From NCBI GenBank assembly GCA_023388075.1, contig JAEWGX010000041.1, forward strand, positions 62,001-126,000: DNA of 64,000 bases, read 5' to 3'. The DNA is from Pseudomonadota bacterium. Its GTDB lineage: Bacteria; Pseudomonadota; Gammaproteobacteria; Burkholderiales; Burkholderiaceae_E. This document shows, one piece after another, positions 33,717 through 41,581 of this stretch (position 1 is its first letter; every line of letters begins with the position of its first letter). Both the position numbers and the translations under genes were made by a program. The notes under the pieces are model-generated. The model did no database searches. It saw only the letters and a list, made by a program, of their open reading frames with translations, and was not told the DNA's origin.

Positions 33717-35603
33717 TCAGGAGCCTGCGTGGTTCAGCGCGCTAGCCATATCAATGCCATCGAATGGCTTTGCGAGCAACGTAGTACGCGCAGGAAGGGA
33801 AGCAAGCAACTCATATGCATCAATCTCCGCTGTTACTAGTACCGCAGGTACGCACTGTCCGATCCGCTCCCGTATCTGTAGAATCGCTTCCACTCCGTTA
33901 ACCTCGTATCGGAGATGAAAATCCGCGACGATCGCATCCACGGGCCCCCTGTCGAGCTGCTTATCCGCAAGTACCTTGGAAAGACGATCACCACTAAGAC
34001 ATGCCACGCCCCAAGTGTCGAATTGCGCCTCCAAAGCAGATCGAACTTCAAAGTCGTCCTCAATCAAGACTACACGCATACCCTTGAGCCCGCCGACCAT
34101 TTCCCCGCTTAACGCAGCCCGCAGTGTGTCCTCGCCCTTGAGAATCTGACCGCCGCACCGTACGTCGGCTATGGTGAGGGCAACTCTGGTCCCGTGACCC
34201 ACCCTCGACCGCATAGCAATCGAGTGGCTTTCGAGCTTCAAGAGCGACTGCCTCACTAGGTACAGTCCCAGGCCGTCGCCACTATGTCGCCCTTCCTCGA
34301 CAACGTTCGCTCGGAAGAACGGCTCCCATACTCTGTGGAGAAACTCCGTTTCGATCCCCCTTCCCGTATCCGCCACGCAGATAACGCAGCGTCTCCTATC
34401 ATGGAAGCATCTGACAACTATCCCCATGCATCTCTGTTGCTTCGGTTCTGTGAACTTCAACGCGTTCGAAACAAGGTTGGACAGGACGCGTAGGAGCACT
34501 TGCTCATCAGTCCTAACAAAGACGTCGTCTCTTGGATATCGCACTCGAAGTTCAAGCCCTTTCTCCTCCGTTTCGACTCTAAACAGGTCCTCAATCCGAG
34601 CCAGAACTGAGTTGACAGACACCCAGGACTTGTTCACTGGCTCAGTCCCAGCGTGGTATCGGGCTGCCAGAAGTAGATGCTCAAGCGTGTCACCTAGTGC
34701 CTTAACCGATTCAAGGACATGCGACGCCTGACGTCGCGCTTCCTGGAGCTTCCCTGAGTCAAGTTTCTGGACGAGCACCTCAGCATGGATCGTGGCCGAC
34801 AGCATCGGCTGTCGTAGGTCATGACTTACCGCAGCCATCAGTCGAGTTTTCTCAGAAGAGGCCTTCTCCGCGACTCGTGTTCGCGACTCCAACTGGGCGT
34901 GCGCCTCCTCGATCTGCCTACGTTGATTAAACAGATGCCGCTCACGGACCTCAATAGATCTCGCAAGCAAAACGCCGAGGCCATTCGCCACCAACAGATA
35001 TATCGCGGTGCGAATCGCGGGCTCGTGCATGTTCGTTAAGCGTGATCCGAACATGGAGAACACGCTCCCTATGGTGCCTACAAGTACCGCTACACCGATT
35101 GGGAGCCTGCCGAAGCCGTAGAGAACTAGGATCGCGAGTACGGGCACGGGGTTTATCAGAGTCTCCGCTGCGTTATCGCGAAGAAGCCTCATAACTGAAA
35201 CCATGCCAATGATCGCAATGCACCCGAAACTTCCGATCAAAGTCGTATAGGCATCTAAGACGCGGCTCGGAGCTCGAAGCACTAGCAGGACCATCGCCGC
35301 AAGCAGTGAGATGGCTACAATGCGGCGCAGGGTTGCAGCGAGCGTCGAAACGCCGTAAGCAATCTCCAATGCGCCAAATACAACATAGACCACTATGCCT
35401 ACCAAGCAAGCGGTCGCCACAGACTGAAGCCCTGCTAGGCGGAACTCATCGAGGAACTGACGTTCAACCGAAGGCTCAAGGAACGCATCAGGAAGGAACC
35501 GTTTTCTGACTTGGGCAAGGAGGTGAACTAGGCGTATTACTCTGCCGCCGGGGCCGGACTCCGTTCTAGACGTCGCCTCGGCCCTCACTGCTTCGATCTC
35601 CAT
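33717..35603 (-). CDS. Membrane hybrid sensor histidine kinase with C-terminal receiver
   Basis: A 628-residue kinase. About six helices lie in residues 55-215. They are followed by a coiled coil (RRQIEEAHAQLESRTRVAEK), a HisKA domain with His261 in AAVSHDLRQPM, and a HATPase with NLVSNALKF, ADTGRGIE and GDGLGLYLVRQ. The receiver at 510-628 has Asp561 in VADFHLRYE and ends near LAKPFDG. There is no Hpt or DNA-binding domain. AAGGAG precedes the ATG. A hand-counted line inside it (34441-34500) is 31/60 G+C, far below core genes, suggesting acquisition. It is divergent from the FeeM-like gene, and with no extracellular sensor domain the membrane part itself may sense a lipophilic ligand (inference). 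Confidence 0.85.
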   Translation of the reverse strand: MEIEAVRAEATSRTESGPGGRVIRLVHLLAQVRKRFLPDAFLEPSVERQFLDEFRLAGLQSVATACLVGIVVYVVFGALEIAYGVSTLAATLRRIVAISLLAAMVLLVLRAPSRVLDAYTTLIGSFGCIAIIGMVSVMRLLRDNAAETLINPVPVLAILVLYGFGRLPIGVAVLVGTIGSVFSMFGSRLTNMHEPAIRTAIYLLVANGLGVLLARSIEVRERHLFNQRRQIEEAHAQLESRTRVAEKASSEKTRLMAAVSHDLRQPMLSATIHAEVLVQKLDSGKLQEARRQASHVLESVKALGDTLEHLLLAARYHAGTEPVNKSWVSVNSVLARIEDLFRVETEEKGLELRVRYPRDDVFVRTDEQVLLRVLSNLVSNALKFTEPKQQRCMGIVVRCFHDRRRCVICVADTGRGIETEFLHRVWEPFFRANVVEEGRHSGDGLGLYLVRQSLLKLESHSIAMRSRVGHGTRVALTIADVRCGGQILKGEDTLRAALSGEMVGGLKGMRVVLIEDDFEVRSALEAQFDTWGVACLSGDRLSKVLADKQLDRGPVDAIVADFHLRYEVNGVEAILQIRERIGQCVPAVLVTAEIDAYELLASLPARTTLLAKPFDGIDMASALNHAGS

Positions 35604-36093
35604 GACCGTCTCCTTGCCTAGGACAACAGTGGGGCGCCCGGACGTCGTTTGCCCAAGCTAGTGGGCCCGCTCCTGGCGTAAAGAGCGCAACATTGGACGA
35701 TAGATCGACACTTTTTCGTGGGAACCCCCACGATTAGGCTTGATGCCCTAGTCCAAACGACCTACATTCTCCGCTGGCGAGCCCTCGCCAGTCGCAAGGG
35801 GTACAGTGTGCGAGAAGAGCGGATTCAGGAGAAGCGTCCGATCAGCGTTTCCCGCTCGCCATTTCCCTTTGATGTAGGCTTCGTTCACTCTATTGGCTTG
35901 AATAGTCCCAGGCAACTCCCTTGCCTTATCGAGTATTTGAAGTCCGATGGGATTGATCCGAAGCCGAGTAGACGAGTACGCCTGAGCTGTGTGCGCTTTC
36001 GTCGATTATCCAGTGAGTTGGATCCAAGAGGCCATAGAAAGCCTTTCTTGATCGCGCTGACGTCACACACAGCTGTCAGAGAGGAATTGTTCA
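35604..36093. other. 490-bp divergent intergenic region
   Basis: This is the only gap over 300 bases without a gene. It separates the divergent kinase and FeeM-like starts and shares their lower G+C. It must contain both promoters, but I could not place clean -35/-10 pairs. Short readings in it (for example 35718-36161 plus) overlap the FeeM-like start and lack a ribosome site, so I leave them out. AGAGGA lies just before the FeeM-like ATG. Confidence 0.7.
35716..35733. promoter_or_regulatory. 18-bp palindrome upstream of the hybrid kinase
   Basis: TCGTGGG and CCCACGA form perfect 7-base arms around AACC, 113 bases upstream of the kinase start. A T-run precedes it on the plus strand rather than following it, so an operator or other protein site fits better than a terminator. 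Confidence 0.4.
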
Positions 36094-36858
36094 ATGGAGT
36101 TTCGGCATCTGGCCGCAGCACAGGCTGCACCACGCCTGCGTATTCGTATCGCGCGCACTGAGGATCAGGTTCAACAGGCGGTTGCCGTCAGGTATCAGGC
36201 CTACGCTGAGAAGCTCAGCGGGCTAGCAAGTGACGTCGCTATCAAGGAAGATCTGGATCGGACGCTGAACCCAGTAATTTTACTGGCCGAAGATGCGGCG
36301 TCAGGAAAGGTCTTGGCGACTGCAAGACTCAATTCGGGGCCAGGCATTCGCGACCTACTCGCCCAAATCGAGCTTCCTGACGAGTACTCGGAAGACCGGC
36401 TGGGATACTTCTCACGCATGGCAGCGATCGGCGATCCGATCTCAAAGAAGATTGCTCGCGGGCTTCTCCACAAGGCATTGCTCCAAATCTGCATGGCGAA
36501 GCAGATCGACCGGATGTTGCTCTTGGTCGGTTCGGTTCGAAGCAAGCTGTACATGCCTTGGGGCTTCACGCCCGTGTTCGGGAGCGAGACCCGACCCGAG
36601 ATGATGCACGGGAGATCGGTCAACCTATACCAACTTGAAACGCGGAAGGCAGAACAGAAGGCTCTCGAACTCGGTGGACCGCTTCATGAGTTCCTGTTTA
36701 AGGTTGCACATGAAGAGATAGAGATCTTCAATAGCCTGAGTAGCATACCAAGTCGACAGTCCAGTGGCGACACCGCCTCCCCTCGCCGCACCTTGGAACT
36801 AGTTGATGCGCTGAACGCGAGCGTAGCTGGGCCAGTAGCAGTCTCCCGGGCGAGCTAG
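36094..36858 (+). CDS. FeeM-like N-acyl amino acid synthase / autoinducer-synthase-fold acyltransferase
   Basis: A 254-residue GNAT-fold protein resembling the FeeM/LuxI group. The core starts with LRIRIARTEDQVQQAVAVRY followed by QAYAEKL. Then come the substrate-strand VILLAEDAASGKVLATARLN, the region RLGYFSRMAAIGD, and the acyl-donor helix-strand GLLHKALLQICMAKQIDRM and VGSVRSKLYMPWGFTPVFG. The C-terminal 50 residues are variable. FeeM proteins join acyl-ACP to amino acids, and LuxI relatives make acyl-homoserine lactones. The assignment rests on pattern, not on identified catalytic residues. Hand count for 36241-36300 is 31/60 G+C. Two membrane sensors flank it. Confidence 0.65.
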   Translation: MEFRHLAAAQAAPRLRIRIARTEDQVQQAVAVRYQAYAEKLSGLASDVAIKEDLDRTLNPVILLAEDAASGKVLATARLNSGPGIRDLLAQIELPDEYSEDRLGYFSRMAAIGDPISKKIARGLLHKALLQICMAKQIDRMLLLVGSVRSKLYMPWGFTPVFGSETRPEMMHGRSVNLYQLETRKAEQKALELGGPLHEFLFKVAHEEIEIFNSLSSIPSRQSSGDTASPRRTLELVDALNASVAGPVAVSRAS

Positions 36859-36977
36859 CGGTCAGACACAAGTTGCCGCCTATCGCGGCGCTTAGCCCGA
36901 TTGTCCGGTAGGGGCGTCTAGGCCAGCCTCACCCAAATACGCTTGCGGAGTCGACAAAAGTTCGGTCCGCAGGTGCC

Positions 36978-39953
36978 ATGACCTCCTCTGGTCGGTTTCG
37001 TATCCCTATATCAGGCTTGCTCGGCCCGGCCATTGCAGTCGCGACTGTCTGCCTTGCGGCGTGGATTGCACTATCTCTCCTAAGCCTGTCAGCATCTTCC
37101 TTAACTCTGAAATCCTTGGACCTGCGACTTGCGTCCAAGGAGCAGATTCAGGCGTTCCTATATGCAACCGGAAGCAGCAGTTCCGACGAGGAATTCCATA
37201 GCGCCCAGGACACTGAAGAACAGACTCTGGGTCGGAAGCTGTTCTTGAAGCTAAGGGTTGAGTTCGAGGCGCCACCCGAAGACAACGTAATCCTCGAACT
37301 CAAGAAGCTGCACCCTTCCCAGTGGCAAGTCTGGTTAGCAAGCAAGACAGCATCTGGCGCGCGGTTCTACGCAAGCCTTCCGCTTGAGAGCGGCACACGC
37401 GGATCCTTGGTTAATCTCCCGAAGGGCCTCGTCCCTGCGGAGGTCGACCTCCTCCTCGAAGCAAAGAGCCCCTCTGCGCGCCGGCCAAAGATTCGCGCCT
37501 GGAGCGAATCGGAGATCTCCAAATCAGAGAACTATGCGCGATACCTGAACGGTTCCGCGATGGGCATTCTGCTGTTTCTTACGGCCTTTGGCACGATCAT
37601 CGCGATCATTGCCAAAGACAGGACCTTTTTGTACTTCGGGGCTTGGTCGTTCACGTCACTGCGAACGATTGCTGTGAATGAGGGCTGGGCCACTGGCTGG
37701 CTGTTCGATACGTTGAGCGAAACCACGCTGCCGATCGCGCTCGCTGGATCACTCTCCCTTTACGGTTTGTTCACCGCACTGCTGTTCCGCTCCCTCTTTG
37801 AGCGAGAACTGCGCCTGAGCTTGAACGGCAAGCTTCTGAATCTAGTATGTGCGGCATTTGTACTGATGGCAGTCCTCGCTCCCTTTTGGGAATGGCCCTA
37901 CTACTACCGAACCATATGGGCGATCTCAGGGCTGGCAATGCTTATAGTGGCCTCTTCATTCCTGTTCTCTCTGCGGTCATCGAGTGCCAACGTCTACCGT
38001 TGGTACGCCGCCTTCTGGATAGTAATGCTCGCCGGCTTGGGAGGAGAGATCGCGTATACCGCAGGTTTGTTCAGAGCTCCCCACGCATTGCTTAACGTCC
38101 AGACCGGAACCGTGGCCAGCGCCATGTTGATGGCGATCACTGTCGCCCAGCGCTTCTTGGTAGAACGGATAGAACGACAACGTGCACAGGAGGCCGAGAT
38201 CCACGCGATGCAGGATCTCGCAAACACCTACGAATCGATGCCAATCGGTCTTTTCCGCATGGATGAGTCTGGGGCCATATCGCTTCACAATGCTGCATTC
38301 GGCGAGGTATTTCAACTTTCCTCGACCGACAAAAAGCCAGAGCTGAAAGCCCAATCTCTTTTCGGCGCCTCAGGGTATGACGCACTGATTGACTTGTATC
38401 GAGCTAGTAGTGGTGATAGCCGAGCCACCATCGTTGTATGCTGCAATGATGGATCTCCTTCGAACCGGTACCTTCAGTTCACAGCACGAAAAGGTGATGG
38501 GTGCCTTGAAGGCTCCGTCCAAGACGTAACCGCCCGAGTCACCGCCGAGGCGAGCCTCGCCCGCCTGATCGATCACGACGCCCAGACGAAGGCGCTGAAC
38601 CAGCGAGGCTTGAACGATGCGGTGAAGCGCGCGATGCAGATGGCGGCCGGTGGGGTTCCGTGCGCGCTGGTCGAACTGGACATCGACCGGTTCAAAACAT
38701 TGAACGATCTCTATGGTCACCTGGTCGGTGACCAGTTGCTCTCCGAGGTTTGTGACCGGCTGATGTCGACAGCCGGTCCCAATGCGGAGATCGCGCGAAT
38801 CGGCGACTCGTTCCGGATCGTGCTCTTCCAGAGCGATGCGAACGCTTCGATCGCTGCGGCCGAACGGATGCACCAGGCAGTCAGCAGCCGGCCGCTGGAG
38901 GTTGCGGGCCGGGTCCTGACGGTCAGTGCAAGCGTCGGCGTGGTGCCTTTCGAGCATGGCATGGACGTGCGCGATGTCATCGCGGCGAGCTCGCAGGCCT
39001 GTGCGGAGGCGAAGGCGCGCGGCCGCAATCGAGTGGTTCACATGGCCAAGCAGGACATGGCGCTCCGGGGCTACCTGGAAGAGCTGAAGGTTCAGGAGAA
39101 CCTTCAGGACAAGCTCAACTCGCAGCGCTTCTACCTGGAGTTCCAGCCGATCGTTTCGTTCCGCTCGGCGTTCGAGACGCTGAACTACGAGGTGCTGGTC
39201 AGGATGCGCGGCGAGGATGGCGCGACGATCTCGCCCGGACGGTTCATCCCGGCAGCGGAGCGCAATGGCCAGATGTCGCTGATCGATCGCTGGGTGCTGC
39301 TGAAGACACTGCACTGGCTCCAGGATCATCCGCAGCACCTGAAGCGGCTGGACTACGCCACGATCAACCTGAGCGGTGCCTCGCTGAACGACGCGCGCTT
39401 CGTCGACAACATCTTCGCGATGATGTCGGACTTCCCCGGAGTCCTGAGCAAGCTCTGCTTCGAGATCACGGAGACGGTGGCCCTGGCGGACCGACGTGCC
39501 ACGCGGCGGTTTTCGGAGCGTCTGCACTCGATGGGCGGCCGGATCGCACTTGACGATTTCGGTGCCGGCTATACCTCGTTCACGTATCTTCGCGAGATCG
39601 AGGCCGACATCATCAAGATCGATGGCAGCTTCGTGCGGGACATCAACCAGAATCCCGCCAACTACGCCATCACGCGGATGATCGTGGAGCTCTCCCACGA
39701 GCTGGGCAAGCGATGCGTGGCGGAATGGGCGGAGCATCCCGACGTCATCGCTACGCTGATGCAACTCGGGGTGGACTTTGGCCAGGGCTACGCGCTGGCG
39801 CGGCCGATGGCGCCGGAGGCGCTCATCTTCGCAAGCAGCAGCGGCGACCTGGTCACCCAGCCGAACGTGCGGGCGCTACTCAAGGGGACGATCTCGCCGG
39901 AGCAAGTGGCAGCGGGAACCGCCTGGAGCGCAGGCCAGCCCGCCCTCTTCTAG
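36978..39953 (+). CDS. 7TM-DISM sensor with degenerate GGDEF and intact EAL domain
   Basis: A 991-residue c-di-GMP protein. The N-terminal helix and periplasmic domain (to about residue 190) are followed by seven helices (about 195-390), a coiled coil and PAS-like region (to about 520), GGDEF (about 530-690) and EAL (about 715-975). The GGDEF signature is replaced by ARIGDSFRIVL near residue 608, so cyclase activity is unlikely. The EAL domain keeps its Glu in YEVLVRM (Glu738), CFEITET, LDDFGAGYTS, IIKIDGSFV and GQGYALARPM, consistent with a phosphodiesterase. Composition changes near 38.55 kb: 30/60 G+C at 38281-38340 against 38/60 at 38641-38700, so the sensory half looks foreign. Confidence 0.88.
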   Translation: MTSSGRFRIPISGLLGPAIAVATVCLAAWIALSLLSLSASSLTLKSLDLRLASKEQIQAFLYATGSSSSDEEFHSAQDTEEQTLGRKLFLKLRVEFEAPPEDNVILELKKLHPSQWQVWLASKTASGARFYASLPLESGTRGSLVNLPKGLVPAEVDLLLEAKSPSARRPKIRAWSESEISKSENYARYLNGSAMGILLFLTAFGTIIAIIAKDRTFLYFGAWSFTSLRTIAVNEGWATGWLFDTLSETTLPIALAGSLSLYGLFTALLFRSLFERELRLSLNGKLLNLVCAAFVLMAVLAPFWEWPYYYRTIWAISGLAMLIVASSFLFSLRSSSANVYRWYAAFWIVMLAGLGGEIAYTAGLFRAPHALLNVQTGTVASAMLMAITVAQRFLVERIERQRAQEAEIHAMQDLANTYESMPIGLFRMDESGAISLHNAAFGEVFQLSSTDKKPELKAQSLFGASGYDALIDLYRASSGDSRATIVVCCNDGSPSNRYLQFTARKGDGCLEGSVQDVTARVTAEASLARLIDHDAQTKALNQRGLNDAVKRAMQMAAGGVPCALVELDIDRFKTLNDLYGHLVGDQLLSEVCDRLMSTAGPNAEIARIGDSFRIVLFQSDANASIAAAERMHQAVSSRPLEVAGRVLTVSASVGVVPFEHGMDVRDVIAASSQACAEAKARGRNRVVHMAKQDMALRGYLEELKVQENLQDKLNSQRFYLEFQPIVSFRSAFETLNYEVLVRMRGEDGATISPGRFIPAAERNGQMSLIDRWVLLKTLHWLQDHPQHLKRLDYATINLSGASLNDARFVDNIFAMMSDFPGVLSKLCFEITETVALADRRATRRFSERLHSMGGRIALDDFGAGYTSFTYLREIEADIIKIDGSFVRDINQNPANYAITRMIVELSHELGKRCVAEWAEHPDVIATLMQLGVDFGQGYALARPMAPEALIFASSSGDLVTQPNVRALLKGTISPEQVAAGTAWSAGQPALF

Positions 39954-40013
39954 GCCCCGCAAGGGCCCCTCCCCCGCATACCCTGGCAGCGCTGGCCGAC
40001 GATACGCAAACGG

Positions 40014-40019
40014 TATCAT
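40014..40019 (+). promoter_or_regulatory. Possible -10 box and small dyad upstream of HADH-like gene
   Basis: TATCAT lies about 80 bases before the start at 40097, within a GATAC...GTATC inverted repeat (40001-40017). No good -35 is seen. The rest of the gap from 39954 has only a weak GC hairpin past the preceding stop. Confidence 0.25.
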
Positions 40020-40096
40020 CGGCGTCATGGGGAGGGCTCGTTCACGGGGTTTGCTGCGAGCAGGCGCCTCCCCTGAATGACACACCCAGGGGCGAC

Positions 40097-41581
40097 ATGG
40101 AGCAGCAATCAGACAATGGCGGGACCGCGGCCCCGGCAGGCGTGGTCATCCTGGCGTCGGCAGAACGTGCCGGTAGCGAGGACACGCCGTCAATCCGCGC
40201 ATTTCCCGGGCGAATCGCGGACCGCGGGATTCCGCACGCCCGCTTGACCGTCGCTGCCGACGGCAGGTTGCAGGGCGACGCTTCGAGCTTGCTGTCGGCG
40301 TGCACGCTGCTCGTGGATCTGCTTCCCGACGGGGCTGAGTCGAAGAGCGCGGCCTTGCTCGCGGCCGTGCGTTTTCTCCCGGCCAGCGCGGTCATCCTGT
40401 CGCTCGCGGACTATCGTCCTGTCCGGGCGCGGGCGGCAGAATCGTCGCGGCCGGACCGCTTCCTCGGGCTGGTCCTTGCCGACGGTGCGGGTGAGGACTG
40501 TACGCTGGCCGAGATTGTCGCCCCCCCGGAAGCCACGCCGGAAGCGTTGGCCGCTGCACAACGCTTCGTGGCGTCGCTAGAGCTGCGCGGACTGATCGTC
40601 CGCGACTCGCCGGGTTTCTTCATCCAACGGGTCCTGGCCGCCTACCTCAACGAGGCCATGGCCCTGCTTGGCGACGGTGTCCCGGCGTCGAAGGTGGAAC
40701 AAGCATCGCTCGCCGCAGGCATGCGGCGCCCACCCCTGGCAATGCTCGATTCGCAATCCCTCGCGCGGACGGACGAGCTGCTTCACGAGGAGTTGCACGA
40801 GCTGGAGGCGGCGGCTGGCCATCACCGTCACGAGCATGGCCATGGCCATGGCCATGGCCACGACCACGACCATCCGCACGACCATCCGCACGACCATCCG
40901 CACGACCATGGCCACGAGCACGGCCACGAACACCATCACGGTCACGAGGCGCACGCCCATGCCCACGGGCACAGTCACCAGCACGAAGCAGCGCACGGTC
41001 ACGGCCATGATCACCCGGACACTTCCGCCGCGGCTGCGGCGGCCGCGACAAGACCCCGCGCCGGCGGGCACGCGCACAAGCACGCGCACAAGGTCAAGAG
41101 CAAGCGGATGCCGGAATCCGCGGTCTACGTGATGGAGAAGATGGCGCACGGCTACCGCCGGATGGGCAAGGCGGCCGGCGCCGGATTCTACGAATACGAG
41201 GACGACGGCACGGAGTCGCTCTGGTCGGGCCTGAAGGCGTTCGAGCGGCGCTCGGCGAAAGTCCCGGACGACGATGTCCGCGACCGCCTCTTCCACATCC
41301 AGGCGCTCGAGGCGATCCGCTGTCGCGAGGAAGGGGTGATCGCCTCGCTCTCGGAGGCGGACGCTGCCGCGGTGGTCGGATGGGGCTTCCCTGGCGAGTC
41401 GGGCGGCCCGGCGGCATGGATCGAGGCCGCCGGCGTCGCCGCCTTCGTCGCTCGCTGCCGCGAGCTCGCCGAACGCTACGGGGAGCGGTTCGAGCCGCCG
41501 CCGGGTCTCGCGAAGGTCGCCGAGGCGGGCGCGACTTCGCTCGGTGAGGGCGAGGCGTTGGCCGCTGACGAGACGGATTGA
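40097..41581 (+). CDS. 3-hydroxyacyl-CoA dehydrogenase-like protein with long His-rich insertion
   Basis: A 494-residue protein whose architecture I have not seen described. Residues 1-240 resemble the HADH NAD-binding and first C-terminal parts (ASLELRGLIVRDSPGFFIQR, then VLAAYLNEAMALLGDGV), but the dinucleotide GxGxxG is not visible and the HFFNP catalytic His is replaced (GLVLADG). Residues 242-331 are His-rich with 37 histidines by my count (HGHGHGHDHDHPHDHPHD is a sample). After it the HADH fold resumes (GKAAGAGFYEYEDDG, ALEAIRCREEGVIASLSEAD, GWGFPGESGGPAAW). It looks like a FadB/FadJ-type module turned pseudoenzyme with a metal-binding insert. AGGGGCGAC precedes the ATG. The stop shares one base with the next start (TGATG). 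Confidence 0.75.
   Translation: MEQQSDNGGTAAPAGVVILASAERAGSEDTPSIRAFPGRIADRGIPHARLTVAADGRLQGDASSLLSACTLLVDLLPDGAESKSAALLAAVRFLPASAVILSLADYRPVRARAAESSRPDRFLGLVLADGAGEDCTLAEIVAPPEATPEALAAAQRFVASLELRGLIVRDSPGFFIQRVLAAYLNEAMALLGDGVPASKVEQASLAAGMRRPPLAMLDSQSLARTDELLHEELHELEAAAGHHRHEHGHGHGHGHDHDHPHDHPHDHPHDHGHEHGHEHHHGHEAHAHAHGHSHQHEAAHGHGHDHPDTSAAAAAAATRPRAGGHAHKHAHKVKSKRMPESAVYVMEKMAHGYRRMGKAAGAGFYEYEDDGTESLWSGLKAFERRSAKVPDDDVRDRLFHIQALEAIRCREEGVIASLSEADAAAVVGWGFPGESGGPAAWIEAAGVAAFVARCRELAERYGERFEPPPGLAKVAEAGATSLGEGEALAADETD
40835..40906 (+). repeat. Short tandem repeats encoding the His-rich tract
   Basis: Within the HADH-like gene there are four copies of CATGGC (40835-40858) and three perfect copies of the 12-base CATCCGCACGAC (40871-40906). 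Both preserve frame and encode alternating His. Replication slippage could change the number of His residues. The spacing is far too short and regular for a CRISPR array. Confidence 0.9.

Noticed and set aside
35711..35737. An intrinsic terminator at the palindrome before the kinase gene
   Set aside because: The T-run precedes the stem on plus and becomes an A-run after the stem on minus, the wrong side for termination either way.
35718..36161. A possible 147-residue protein upstream of the FeeM-like gene
   Set aside because: It overlaps the FeeM-like start in another frame, has no ribosome site and its sequence lacks recognisable structure.
40813..41092. A CRISPR array or intergenic repeat region
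   Set aside because: Repeats are 6 and 12 bases without spacers and lie in frame inside a coding region encoding His.
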